This document shows positions 22,481 to 35,400 of a DNA stretch of 64,000 bases, in pieces; position 1 is the first letter of the stretch, and each line of letters starts with the position of its first letter. The DNA lies in contig OX104134.1 of the NCBI GenBank assembly GCA_944470555.2, forward strand, positions 100,930,701 to 100,994,700, written 5' to 3'. The notes beneath the pieces are model-generated. The model did no database searches, was not told where the DNA came from, and saw only the letters and a program-made list of their open reading frames with translations. The stretch comes from Heterobilharzia americana (Eukaryota; Platyhelminthes; Trematoda; Strigeidida; Schistosomatidae). The position numbers were made by a program, and so were the translations under genes.

Positions 22481-25400
22481 GAACCTCGTCTGGTTAACTA
22501 GTTCACTAGTTACTGGCCGGTCCTAAGCCCGGGTAAAGAGGGAAGGTTGGGCATACGGCTAGCAACCCTACCACGTAAAACCAATCCGGTCGCTGAAGAA
22601 ACTTCAGAGCACAAACGAAATATAAGAAATAATAACAAAATTATTCCTCACTGGAATCGGAGAGGAGAAATGACGTCAGTTGGTGAAAGCCTTCGGAAAG
22701 CCAATTGGCCGATGTGTCTTCTCTCAATGAAAGCAAAAGTAAACGTGGGGACGTGGGATGTCCGCACGATGTTTGAACCCAGCAAGGCAGGCCAGATTGC
22801 AAAAGAGATGAGGAGGTATCGCATTGAAGTACTTGGGATTTGCTAAAGCAGATGGAATGGGAGTGGACTCTCCAAACTGTCAACTGGAGAGGAGAGTCAA
22901 TAATCTACTCCGATACTGTCACCCAGATGACAACCACGAACACACTGAGTTTTCCAGTGGCTATCATGATGTCCCCAAGAGCATCGAAGGTCCTCATGCA
23001 GTGGGAACCAATCTCCTCCTGCAGGATAATGACAGCAAGATTCAACTCAAAAGGAAGGAAGGTCACAATCATACAATGCTACCCTATGCACCTACAAATA
23101 ATGCAGAGCAAGAGAAAAAGGAGGAATTCTACAGACAACTTCAATCAACACTGGACAAGACGTCAGTTGGCGATATCAAAACTCATTCTAATGGGCAGGG
23201 TGACATGAATGCCAAACTGGGAGGGGACAACACAGGAAGAGAACTAACCATGAGTCGAGAAGCGCTCGGTGAGGTGATGAACGAGAATGGAGAATTGTTT
23301 GCAGAATTCTGTGCATTCAACGATTTGGTGATTGCAGTCAGGCACTGTGTTCAAGCACAAGGGTATCCACAAAGCAACATGGATTTCACCAGACACCAGG
23401 ACACACTAAAATCAGATCGACTTTATCTCAATCTCAAGAAAGTGGAGACGCAGTCTACTTGACACAAGGTCAAGAAGAGGAGCAGATGTAGGTTCATACC
23501 ACTATCTAGTGCAAGGAACCTTCCAAATCAAGTTAAAAGCCTTCAAGGAAGCTGGTGACGACAGATCACAGTTCAAGTACAACACTCGGAAACTGAAGGA
23601 TGAAACTACAAAGGAGATCTTCACGGCAGCCATCAAGACAAAATGGGAGATATCGAGGAACATCCCTGAAGAAACCTGTGTGGAAGAACACTGGAAGTCT
23701 TTGGAAGAGATGTGGAAAGAAATCTGCACAGCCGTATTAGGAAGGAAGAAGAAAGAAGACAAGGAGTGGGTCTCGATGGACACATGGAAGCTGATAGAGC
23801 AGGGAGAGGAAGATGGTGAAGCAGAAGACAAACCAGTGCAAGGGTGCTCAACGACAAGAGGAACTGAGTACAATGTATAAAACACTACACTGGACAAAGA
23901 AGTGAAGAAGAATGCACGAAAAGACAAAAGACACTTCTGCGACACGCTGGCAAATGAAGCAGAACAGGCTGCAGGTAGGAGAGACAGAGACGTGACAATA
24001 TTGTATCAAATAACCAGGTTACTATCTGGGAAGAGATCAACACAGATGAAACCAATAAAAGATGATGACGGAAATTTAATTACGAAAGAAGAGAAACAGA
24101 GGAAACAATGGGCTGACCACTTCAAGAAGCTGTTGAATCGACCACCACCTGCACTTCGTCCAGAAATACCGCCTGCAGCCGCCGAACTACAAGTGAACAT
24201 AAATCATCCAACAAAAATGGAAGTCCTGAACGCCATAAAGCTACTGAAATGTGGGAAAGCAGCAGGACCAGAAGGGATCCCGCCAGAAGCACTGAGAACA
24301 GACGCAGAGACAACAGCCGACATGCTCACACCACTATTGCAGAAGGTGTGGAAGGAAGGGAAGGTACCTGGCTAGTGATTGGAAGAAGGGTTACCTTGTC
24401 AAACTCCCGAAGAAGGGAGACCTCAGTGTTTGCAACGAGTGGCGCGGAATCACACTCCTGTCCACCCAAAGCAAGCAAAATATTAAGCCGCATCATCCTG
24501 GAGAGGCTTAAAGATGCACTGGACTCAAAACTACGACCCGAACAGGCTGGGTTCATGAAGTACAAATCATGTGCAGACCAAATTGCAACGCTACACTACG
24601 CATCATCATAGAACAGAGCATAGAATGGCAATCAGCTCTCTACCTCAACTTTATCGACTTCGAGAAGGCCTTTGACAGCGTCGACCGAGAAGTAATTTGG
24701 AAACTGCTTCAATACTACGGAATACCACAAACCTTTATCCGCCTCATTCAACAACTATATGAAGACGCCACATGCCAGCCAAGTAATTCACAATGGGAAG
24801 CTTAGTGATGCTTTTGAAGTGAAGACAGGAGTGAAACAAGGCTGCCACTTACTATCACCCATGATCTTCCTGACTGTGGTGGACTGGATCATGCAGCAAA
24901 CAGTGGGGAGCGAGAAGAGGGGCCGCGGGAAAGAACCTAGATTTCGCCGATGACTTGTGCCTGATGTCGCACAAACTTGAAGATCTACAGGCGATTACTA
25001 ACAAGTTGACAGAAGAGGTGAGGCAGGGCATCGAAGACGGGACTTCAAGTGAATATAGGGAAGACAGAGGTGATGAAGATACCGTACCAACAACTTCAAC
25101 AACAACAACAAACTCCAGTCACCATCAACGGGAGAAACTTAAAGGAAGTAACCTCCTTCACTTATCTAGGAAGCACTGTTTCAACTACAGGCAGCACAGA
25201 CGAGGATGTCAAAGTCAGAATCGGAAAAGCAAGACAGGCCTTCATTAGCCTGAAACCAGTGTGGAGATCTTCTGCACTCAGCGTGTGGAACAAGATCCGG
25301 ATTTTCAACACCAACGTCAAGTCAGTGCTCCTGTATGGTTCAGAGACTCGGCGCGTTACGAAAGGGATTTCCAATAAACTGCAGACATTCACCAACAACT

Positions 25401-25770
25401 GCCTACGCTGGCTCGTTACTGAAGATCAGATGGCCAGAAAGAATAAGCAACAAGGAGCTCTGGGAACGAGCCAACTACGAACCTATCACGCAACAAATAT
25501 GCAGGAGGAAGTGGAGATGGATTGGGCATGCACTGAGAAGGCCTACTGGGGACATCACGAGTCAGGCCCTCGAGTGGAACCCAGATGGGAAGCGACGAGT
25601 TGGACGTTGGAGGGTGACATGGAGGAGATCGTGTGAGGAGGAAATGCGAGCTTGTGGGCTGTCGTGGAGCCAGGTTCAAAAGATTTCAGAGAAAAGGGTA
25701 GAATGGAGACGTGCTACTGAAGCCCTATTTTCCATTAGGAACCCAAGGGACTAATAATAATAATAATAAT
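22481..25770 (+). mobile_element. Full-length RTE-type non-LTR retrotransposon, family A, copy 2
   Basis: A 3.29-kb element on the plus strand. Its 5' end is GAACCTCGTCTGG and its 3' end is a (TAA)n/(AAT)n tail at 25752-25770, with an 11-bp target-site duplication. It matches copy 1 (114-3396, minus) almost base for base, apart from scattered substitutions, one A-run length change and a cluster of differences in the first ~35 nt. Like copy 1 it has no intact ORF. The lack of decay relative to copy 1 marks both as recent insertions. Confidence 0.92.
22547..25754 (+). pseudogene. Broken endonuclease/reverse transcriptase ORF of RTE-A copy 2
   Basis: Same series of pieces and breaks as copy 1. 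The first frame ends at TAA 22844-22846. Other pieces are the endonuclease remainder 22824-23462, linker 23509-23880, reverse transcriptase 23902-24375, 24249-24611 and 24569-24805, catalytic-box region 24759-24960 (GVKQGC-H-LLSP, then FADDLCLM) and C-terminus 25049-25754. It keeps the expected VCNEWRGI-like residues near 24430, where copy 1 has a local change, so copy 2 is closer to the family consensus there. The palm motif carries one extra residue (His) between GC and LLSP compared with the usual GCPLSP-type motif. Confidence 0.88.
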
Positions 25771-25781
25771 ACAGACAAAAA
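25771..25781. repeat. Target-site duplication, right copy, of RTE-A copy 2
   Basis: Exact repeat of the 11 bases at 22470-22480, directly after the trinucleotide tail. Confidence 0.9.
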
Positions 25782-28700
25782 TAAGAAATTTCGCTGTCAT
25801 CGGCGGCTGCTCCGAAAATGGTGTCCGTCTTGAAGTCTGTGACAGTCACCCTCAAAATCCATTCTTCAGTACGCAGGCGGCCGGCTGCAGCTATAGCTTC
25901 GGTGAATGTTTGTCTCAACCCAGCCGTACGTAAAATCATCCACCGAATTTTCTTTTTAGTTGATATTTCAATTACCATTGGCGTGGACATGCAGAACGAT
26001 TACAACCTGTGGATGCCCTTTGACGCCGACCGCAGTTAACGACGAGTTGCTCATTGATGGAATCACTTACGTAGGCTAGACTTGGGCTGCATCTCCGTGG
26101 AAACATTCAGTGATGGACAGATGTCTGACGGCAAAACATATCGTGCATACCCTGCCGTGTATAACAAACTGGTGGTGATATGACGAAACCAGCCTCATTA
26201 AAATATCCCAACTGATATAATCAGCCCAAGATAGGCCTTATTAGACGAATCAGAACATAAAAAGCTTCCTAATATTCTCTTGATTAACGAAATAAGTTGA
26301 ACTAAAGCAAGCACCTAGAATCCGTGGCGGGAATAACTTCCAAGCCTCATGCATCCATATCGGCCCTTCACCCTAGCTTCCGAAATTGACAAACCTGCAA
26401 CGACTTTCCTAATGAGTTACCTGCTGGCCACATCTCTCATATTATCAGGGAACGGCCACAAAATGACGTCAAGCACTGAAACCTTCAAATATAAACAAAT
26501 ATTCAGAATCGTTGGCAAGATGAATCTCACGCAGTCAGTATGCAGTGCAGAATGACAGTCAATGTGGTCGTCCCCACCCAAGTTTGCAGACGATCGCCTC
26601 GTGGATTGCAGTTGCCTACAACACTTGCCAGAAACCAACACCTAAGTTTTCGAAGGCGAAATACTCGGACCTATCGGCATGATAAACTGGACCGGACATT
26701 CGTCAACGTGCACGTCGACGCGGCTTAGATACAAATAGCAGCTAGCATTAGGAGCGGATATGATATAGATTTCGAGTGTCCGGGTGTGCTACTGCACCCT
26801 AACACATGACCGGCCCTGCGTGAATCAGGATGCTACAGTGCCAAAATAGTCAGTACCGTAACTGCATGTGGGTACTGATTACAAGAGATAAACTATAAAA
26901 TAAGTTGTGCGGTAAGGTGTGCTCAGGCTAGGAGCTTATTTGTAAGTCGGATGCAAAAAGGCTATGTTAAGGGTTGTGCTTTAATTGTTGGCGATCAGCA
27001 CGAGGAAGATACAAAAATGGTGATTGTCGACTGCAAGACATGCTACGACGAACTTACTGGACAAAAGCCATCTGTCGGCGCCTTAGAAGATTATTTAGCT
27101 ATCGTTGGGTGTGTTAGATGCCTGGTTGTCCATTTTAGACCCAGAATTATTTCAGCACCAAGAAGGTGTGATGTATGTTATCTCTGTCATCCAGGGTTGT
27201 TGGGAAGCCAGGTGTAACTGGGACGTGACTATCCAACAGCCTTTCATACCGGGGTTGGGGCAGGTGACGCGTGGGTCTCTTAAGATGGTAGAACTAAGCT
27301 CACCTGCGAGACAAAAGCTTTGCGTCCAAGCTCAGCCCCCTTGGGAGTGACGGTAGGTGACCGGAATCCTCCATCCACATTTCCTCAGAGAACCTTTAGC
27401 TGCAGAGAGACGTGCATAAAGGGGAATCGGTACACGAAACAGAGAAACGATCCAGTTGATACCGCCTACATCCAATTTGTATCGGGCAGTGCGCGTTCTT
27501 ATTGGTTTGAGATGAGGAAAACAGTGTTAGTACAGGATGAAGGATAAGCTGCAAGACACGCAGAAGTATGGACTGATATGCAAAGGATCATAATGACAGA
27601 CATCAAGGTGCCTCTTTTGTACATTTTCACCGTCTCCATAACTTCGCTGAAACATTCTGACTTGTAAACAAACCCAAGCTGACACCAGCCACACATGCCC
27701 ACGCCCCAGGGCATTAAACGGCTAAGAGAAGAAGTGTGTTGTGCGTTCAGGCCAGTGGACGCGTCGATCAACCCGTGCAGACGGCGTCGCGTTGTTGCTA
27801 CCGGTGACTTCCCTGCTGGCACAGTCTGTATTTTTTTGACAGAAGGGTCTTTCCTCGTTTTCTCAGGTAATGGTTGCTTTTATGGTGCCAATACAGGGAG
27901 GGTTGGATGGTCACCCACATAGACTGCCTTTAGGCGGCGTGCACCTTCAGCATCTTGCCATCATAATCTTTTGAAGAAGTTTTCTTTTTGAATTACAACG
28001 TCGGAAGGTCTGTTGTAGGGTGATTGTAAGGGTTTCCGGACAGCATCGCAACGCACAAAGAAGTCTGTGCAATATTTACTACTTTTATCCAGCCGCACCC
28101 ATCTACACTTGTGTATACTTATTCTACTGGGACGTTTCATTTTACAGACAAGCAGGACTTATTTCTCCTATTGGCAGGATCGGTGGAAATTGAGATTGGC
28201 TGCCATAAAGACACACGTAACTTTCATAGAAGTTTACTAATGCCCGTGAAAACGTTGCATGCCTGTACACTCGTGAATAAATATTTGTACTGCACTGAAT
28301 TCGTTTTGATGGTGTTGGAGACGACGCACGTGACGTCTGTGGGGTTGACATTACCAGGGATGTCGGACGGAGTTGGCACGCCACGATATGAAACAACCAG
28401 TTCCCCGGGAAAACGCAGATTACTTCCGTAGACTAGCCCGAAAACAGTGCACCGTATATCTGTCCTGGGTGTGCAGTGGACACTGAGGATAACCAGCAGC
28501 AGAGATGCAGTCCACTTCCTTCAGCGGTAATACCTGATAGTGAGATAACCTCCGGCCAGCAAGTGAACCTATCAACACGCATTGGTAGGTAGGACTGACC
28601 ACCAGGTGGAAGTGGGTCATAATGCCTAAATGCACACGGCAGAGTCGTGAATCTACTTTGGCGAAGGTTTCAAATGTAGTTACATTACGCAGATTCTGCT

Positions 28701-31700
28701 TGGATCGTTGGAGTTGAATGCATGGCCATACCCACTTCGAACATCACGGTTAGTGCCTGACGGGTATCAGTTTGTAAGTAGAGCGCACACCGGGATAGGA
28801 AAACTCGTGTGGGCCATCAACAAGGAGCACACACAAAGGGAAAGGAACAGTAGGTCTTGGGGTCCCTATGGACATTTCACGCAGGACTGTTCTTCACCAT
28901 TTAGGAGTGGTACACTCTGCATCTTCAGGAATGTTGGGTGTTGAAGTTCTTCCGCCGCTTTGTCTGAACCTTGAAGTTCAGCATTTTACCGTAGATCAGT
29001 ACTCTGAGGTAAAGTGGTGGAGCATAAGCGAGACAGTGCGTCTGCCACACAAAAGCGTGATGGCTACCTGAAGCGAATTTTGGAATGTAGTCTAGGTAAT
29101 GTGATTAACGCAATGAGTACCTATCCATGTTATTTCACAAGATGTAAGTCAGTGTAGCGACCAAAATCCAAGTTTTTCGGTCTGAACGCAAGATTGTGTT
29201 TCCACAGTATCAAACATGATTTCACTTGATAAATCTGTGGCAGGTTTGTGGTAAATCTGTGGTACTCAACAATACCACTGGGCAACTACATAGTTCAAAA
29301 CTTTCTCCGGCAAGGAATACGTAGTGCCAGTCAATAAGAATGCCCCTAGAAAGTGGGATCAAAGTCCTGTCTACAAGAGTCAATCAATCGATAAACGTTT
29401 CCAGAAGACAGTCAAAAGACCAGCAGTCACTTCACAGCGTAACCTCAAGTCGGGGGAGCATAAAAATGTCAGGAACTGTAAAACGACTGTCAACATTCCA
29501 GCATCATGAAATGGCGAAGTGAATCATTAATGATAAGTCTCGATCAAAACGATGACAAATAATGAGCGTAAAATCAAAGGAGGCGAGCAAATGAAAAAGT
29601 AACATTACATCGGTTAGGGTCAGAGGATAATATCCATAATGGGGATGAAGACACTCAAGTAAACGTCAATGCTCAGGAGGGATTTTCAAACCATTTTTTC
29701 TGTTACAGTTGGCAAATGTAATGAGATTGTTATCTTTCATAAAATGACGAAAATGGTTGACTGGGGCATATGTAGAAGAAGTTCGTGACCAAAGGTGTTA
29801 TACCGTGGACAGCTTCCGGGGGAAAAAAGCAAGCAGAACACAAGAGCGGTCCAAAAGATATCCTAACTCAGCTCCACTAGCGGCGTACAGGCATACACGC
29901 ATATGCTAAGAGGAAGGTCTACATCCCGGTGAATCAATATCGTGGCTTTTGTTATCTCATTTTTAATGCTTCTAGTGACTTGGGAGTCATGTTGAAGAAT
30001 TGCACCTACCTTCTAGCAGGCTGGGTAGCGCAGGTAAAATGTGCGCACACTAGGGAAAAAGGCGATAGTGGCTCGTCATCTCAAGGGATGTACACAGCAC
30101 CTTAGCGATGTCGAAACCGGAAAATCTTCAGTTGCCTGTATCTCTCCAGGTGGAGGGGGAATTTTATGCTCACCGAAAACGTGGCCGGGTAAGGTCGATG
30201 AACGGAAATCGATCAGGCACTTGACCAAATCGACTGTAATTGAGCGTTCGTCAAGCCCGGTATCAACTTGCTGCAAGTGAACGCGATGGCCATCCCAGCC
30301 CGCACTCACAATGAGGATACTGACTTGGTCGGCGTAGGCAAGATGTAAACCATGCGAAATGTCGTGGACGAAACGCTGTGAGGTTTGCGAAATAACTAGT
30401 CTTTATCCTTGCATACACTGACTATATCCTATATATTGTTGGAACATATCCTGAACAAAAACGAACTGGGTGGTTTGGAAAAACTTGGGCACCGAGTTAC
30501 TGTGATCCATTGCATTTCAACTGTGTAATCCCCGGCGTAGTATGTTAGAATAAATAAAAAAGTGAACACTTGCTTTGTATGATTCCGCAATGTTCTTACT
30601 GTGAATATTCTTTTCAAGAGCGTGCATCAAGCATCGCGTTTTCAGGTTAGTATTTAAGTTCGGTACGCAAATCAGTGATGATCAAACCAATCTCTGCGGT
30701 TACAGTAGATTCTGCAAGAATAGAAAGGCAGGATGTGGGTGTGGTGTCATGCCTTGTTCACGTCAGAACATAAGAATTCACGAGATGAAATAAGGTCATA
30801 GGAAACAAGGGAGAAGTAGTGTGCATATCACACCTATGCCCCACAATAAGTCTCGGGTAATTGTGGTGCGTTCATTGAACTAGCGAAACGATATGAGCTC
30901 TGTAAGCAGGCGGGAGAATCTGGCTCACGAGGAGCGAATGGACAAGCATCCAGCTAAGGTCTGCTTCTCACTATAAAGGACCAGCTGTTACAAAAATTAC
31001 AATTTACATAGGCGTCAAAAATAGTTGGTAATACTTATGGCCAAAATGCAACACCCGTGAATGCACTCATACCTAGCTTGTGGTCTGGGGCAATTGGTAC
31101 ATCATAAGTAGTCCAGCTGATCGGGACGATGGTAAGGTGATACTCAATCACTGGTTGAAAATAGCTGGATGACTTGACCTATCAGTGGAACTAGCTGATG
31201 GAATAAAAGATAAGTTGATAGCTTTGTGCGGCAAATTAAACTTCACTTGTCCTCAACTCCAAATACAAGACCACTGAAATCTAGTTAGTAAAGGATCAGG
31301 TAGAGAGTTTGACTAAATAGTGACAATATAAGAGTTAGAGGTGGACGAGCGAAGACAAGGCTTCTGCTCCTGAAACCTTCGAATGTTGGTTTGAACCTTT
31401 AGGGAGGGAACTGGGCTGCCTGATCGTGATCTGCTGTCAGGAATCAGTGGCTGGAGGCCCTTGCTGCTATGGCTGGGATTAGGTTACCGTGGGGCTGGTG
31501 TTTAGTTTGTTCGCCATCTCTAAATCTTTGAGCACCTTTGCTAGTGTTCAAACATAAATCCGCTGCGATGTAGTTCAGTCCTACCTACTTTTATCCGATA
31601 CATTTTTCATTTACCTTCTCTTTATATACCGGGATGAAGAGTGTAACCTGGAGCGACGAACTTTTGATTCCCATTTCCCATCATCAGAAAAACATCCCTT

Positions 31701-32395
31701 TTACTGAGAAGGCAACCAGGTAATAACAGTAGCAGTAGCTAGATTTATCACTAAAGAAATCCAGCCTAGGTGTTCAGCGTCTGATAATGCTTAATATTAT
31801 GCTTCAGTTACGTGCTAATATCAGCCCAGTATTTTACGCGACGAGACCAAGTCATGAGTAGATCAACCTGTTTAACAGCACGGTGTTTTGACTTAGGTCT
31901 GCTCCAGAAAAACTCACCTACGATATCATTTCAGAATAATACACGCAGCAATAGGGAAAATAATGTCTGACCAATTAATTCAACGATTGTGCGACCACAT
32001 TTCATGAGTTTAACATAACGTGTCGATTTCGTGGATTTCAAAGCGGAGACGATTAATTAGGTCCTGAAGTCTTATGAAGAAAATTTTGGAGAATGTACAG
32101 GAGCCATCCATAATCATTTAATCCGAAAATAATAATTGTGCATAATATGCGTAGGTAATCCTCAGGAAGTTCTAACCGCGACAGTTATGCAGGAATGATG
32201 TTTCCGCTGTTGCTTTTAGAACATTTATGTGAAGCATGCGATTGAGAAATCCTATATTTCATAGTTGATTTGGATACCATAGTATCAAATCTCAAGGAAC
32301 CTTCATTTCGCAACTGCTGCAACGCAAGTATTTTACTGTCTTGAAAACTCTTGACAATGACCACTCGTTTCATCCCGGAGTTTTTGAACCAGCCA
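25782..32395. other. Long stretch upstream of DR1 without a supported gene
   Basis: Only short unrelated open frames are seen. The most protein-like is at 26951-27350 (listed separately). The DR1 promoter and any noncoding leader should lie in the last few hundred bases before 32396, but no clear element is visible. No tRNA, rRNA or named repeat was recognised. Confidence 0.4.
26951..27350 (+). pseudogene. Unrecognised protein-like segment with one frame change
   Basis: Two overlapping plus-strand frames read on into each other if the frame shifts near 27105. The first (from 26951) contains DCKTCYDELTGQKPSVGAL; the second (to 27350) continues VLDAWLSILDPELFQHQEGV. The amino-acid content looks like real protein rather than a shadow frame, but I recognise no domain. 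No splice-consistent partner exons were found. It could be a decayed transposon ORF or chance. Confidence 0.25.
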
Positions 32396-32408
32396 ATGAG
32401 GATGAGAC
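32396..32408 (+). CDS. DR1: DR1 exon 1 (13-nt micro-exon, start codon)
   Basis: ATGAGGATGAGAC followed by a GTAGGT donor. Joined across the 36-nt intron 32409-32444 (acceptor CTAAAG) it reads MRMRPLSDDDEF. The assignment is by reading frame and intron size only, so the true start could lie in another upstream exon. Confidence 0.6.
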
Positions 32409-35400
32409 GTAGGTTTTCACACTGGTGATTTTATATTACTAAAGCCCTTTCGGATGATGATGAATTCCCTTCGAAAGAGGAAGATGAAGTTTCCATTCCA
32501 CGTGCTGCACTGAATAAATTTGTAAAGGAATAGTCCCAGATGCGAGGTTGACCACCGAAACTCGAGATCTACTTCTCAATTGTTGTCACTGTTTCATTCA
32601 CAAATTGGCTACAGAAGCAAATTTAGCCTGTTATAAGGCTAACAAAAAAACTATCAGCCCGCAGCACATACTCGAAGGCATGTAGTTTACGTGAACTTAC
32701 TGTACGTTTTAGGCTTGGATTCAATGAACCTATCATCTTATAAAGAGCATGTTGAACTCGCATGTCAAGAGGCGAAGGAAGAGATTAAAGGTCGAAAAAT
32801 GCTTAGCGCAAGTTATCGGTTTAAACATCAAGATAGTGAAGAACTAGAGAGACTAGCCAAGGAACAGCAGGAAATATTTGAGCAAGTATGTTATTCTAGC
32901 ATTTCTTTACTGCTTTTCATTCATATGATTCATTAAAGAAATTCCTATTTGGAAACCTCAAACTATTCACTCCCAGTGTATCTATCTGCACTTTTGTGGC
33001 ATTTTACACTACTGTGACACTAATTTTCAAAGCCATAAACTCTCCTGATAATCTATAGTTTTTTGAGGGTTATAATTCTCAGAAACAATGTGTTATTAAT
33101 AATATTGTATGCATATGTATATATTTATATATACAGATAGTATCACTGGGTATGAACCAAACCTGCTCAGTATCTAGGTGTTACTGTACCAAGTGGCAAA
33201 ATTTTACGTGAAAGTTCTGATACAAGATTAAGAAATGCTTTGTGATGATAGTGTAGGTGAAGGACTATGCGAACGCGAACATGGAGTTGTGTTGTTGGGA
33301 TATGTTTCCCTGACCGAGAACCGCATCATTCACATTTATATAAAATATGGTTATTCTTGTTTTGTTTACATCATGCTGCGAAAATCTGTGACATGATGAA
33401 GAACACTTGTATGGAATTGGAGAACTTTGGCGTGCTCACAGCTGCATGTTTTAGTTAAGCCAAAAATATACCTACTTTCTACAATCATTTACTTTTACAA
33501 ACGAGGTTATTATGTATGTGAAAAATTAATCAGACGGATATAATGAAAACACCGACCAACCAATCTACGTACTCTTGTCAATTAGAAAACTGAACATAGA
33601 CTCACGAACACAGCATACTCATTCATCTGTTTGTGGAAACAAAACTGAGAACCTCTACATTTTCACAAGGTTATTCTGAACAATTCTGTATTTCGCAGCT
33701 TATCCATATGATAAAATTTATCTTTTGTATGTTCTTGAGTTTAAAATTCGTGACTAAACCTGGTAATGATGTCTGTTTACTAGGCTATGATCCAAATTCG
33801 CGTGAACTCTGATGTTAATACTTAGTTACCCAATCCGAAGAAAGTTGAATTTCAGATCCCATTGCTTGGAAATCGACTACGTAAGATGATAAGTTGTGCC
33901 CCTTGACAAAAGTGTATTCTAGGTAGATAGATGGAAAACAATTTCATGTTTATTATTTACAGGTCATGCGTTGTAACAAGGATTCGTTACGTTTATATAA
34001 AACCAAACTGATGTAAATGAAGAGACTGTAGGAGAGTTGGTTACTTGTCCGGTACACGTTTGTGTCGAAAACTAGGATAAAACTCCTCGATTGAGTAATA
34101 CTTAGAAAAGAAACATTCAGTTTGTGAGCGTGTCATAAATTCAAATCCATTAAGCCTTCTTTGATTTAGGCTGAGGATTTGTACAAGTTCGGTGATGACT
34201 GTCACACAGCATTATATTCATTCACTTCTTCATATAACACGTGAGATAAAAACAGCAGAACACTGGCATAAGAACCATTTTGAGGCAAATAGTGGGTGGA
34301 TATAGAGAACACATATTTCTATTTATAGCACAGTCGTGATGTTATACATGATTTTGTTTTTGTTCACAAAGCCCGTATTCATTTACTTGGGTTTCGAATA
34401 GGAGGTTGATGCATAGAAACCTGAAGACAAGATTGTTTAGGTCAAGAAGAATGTGTGCGGCAAATGAGGGTCAAAATGGTAACTTGAAAACACTATTTTT
34501 TGGTTTCGGTAAACACTTCAGCGGCGATCGTCTATTTCCATTGGAGAAAGATTCAGAGTAAACATCTCTGAGTGAAGTGATAAATGTGATTTTAACTCCG
34601 TTCAGAAATTAGCTGCTCAGGGCAGAGAAATATCAGTAGAACCTGGCGTAAACGTGCATTTGCTCAAGTTGCCCATTTTTCACCCTAACTTAGAACCTCG
34701 CACACAAGTTGCCACATTTCAAAGTAGTATAAAAAAGGCTGATAGGGACTGATATCAAAGAAGATAGAGATGTTTGAGAGGAGGGGGAATTTAAAAATAA
34801 GGGTTGGTGAATGCGTTTGTACCATTGTAAACCATTTTCAGCTATGTCACCAAGAGTCCTCAACCACTGATTCCTGTCGTCTGAGGGACCCCAGCCAGAT
34901 AGTCTACATCTCCTTATACGTCTCAGACCAACAGTTAGAGACTCCATGGACTAGTGCCACGTCTTCATCTAACCATCCTGAACCCTTCTTCAGCCTAGTC
35001 CAACATTTCCCATGATTGCATGCCGAGGTAGGTGGCGGATTATCATACCCGACACATGTCCGAGCCACCTCAGCCGGTAAAGGTTGGCAGCCTCATCAAT
35101 CTACTTGCTTAGTACCCTTCGCCTGACCACACTGCTCGCGCGACGATCCCGCCAAACGCTAGCAACATTATAAAAACGTCTATGATGAAAATCCTGTAAC
35201 CGCTTCATGTCTTCTACTTGCAACAGCCATGTCTCACCGACGTACAACGGGATAGAACGAACTACAGCTCAGTGTACTCATTCTTTGAAAGATGATGGGA
35301 TACCTCGCCAGTTGGCCCCAAACATGACACTACTCGACAAATTCCAAATACATCTTGTGTGTCCGAGCCGGGATTTCGTCAGCAACCAGCCAGTTCGAGT

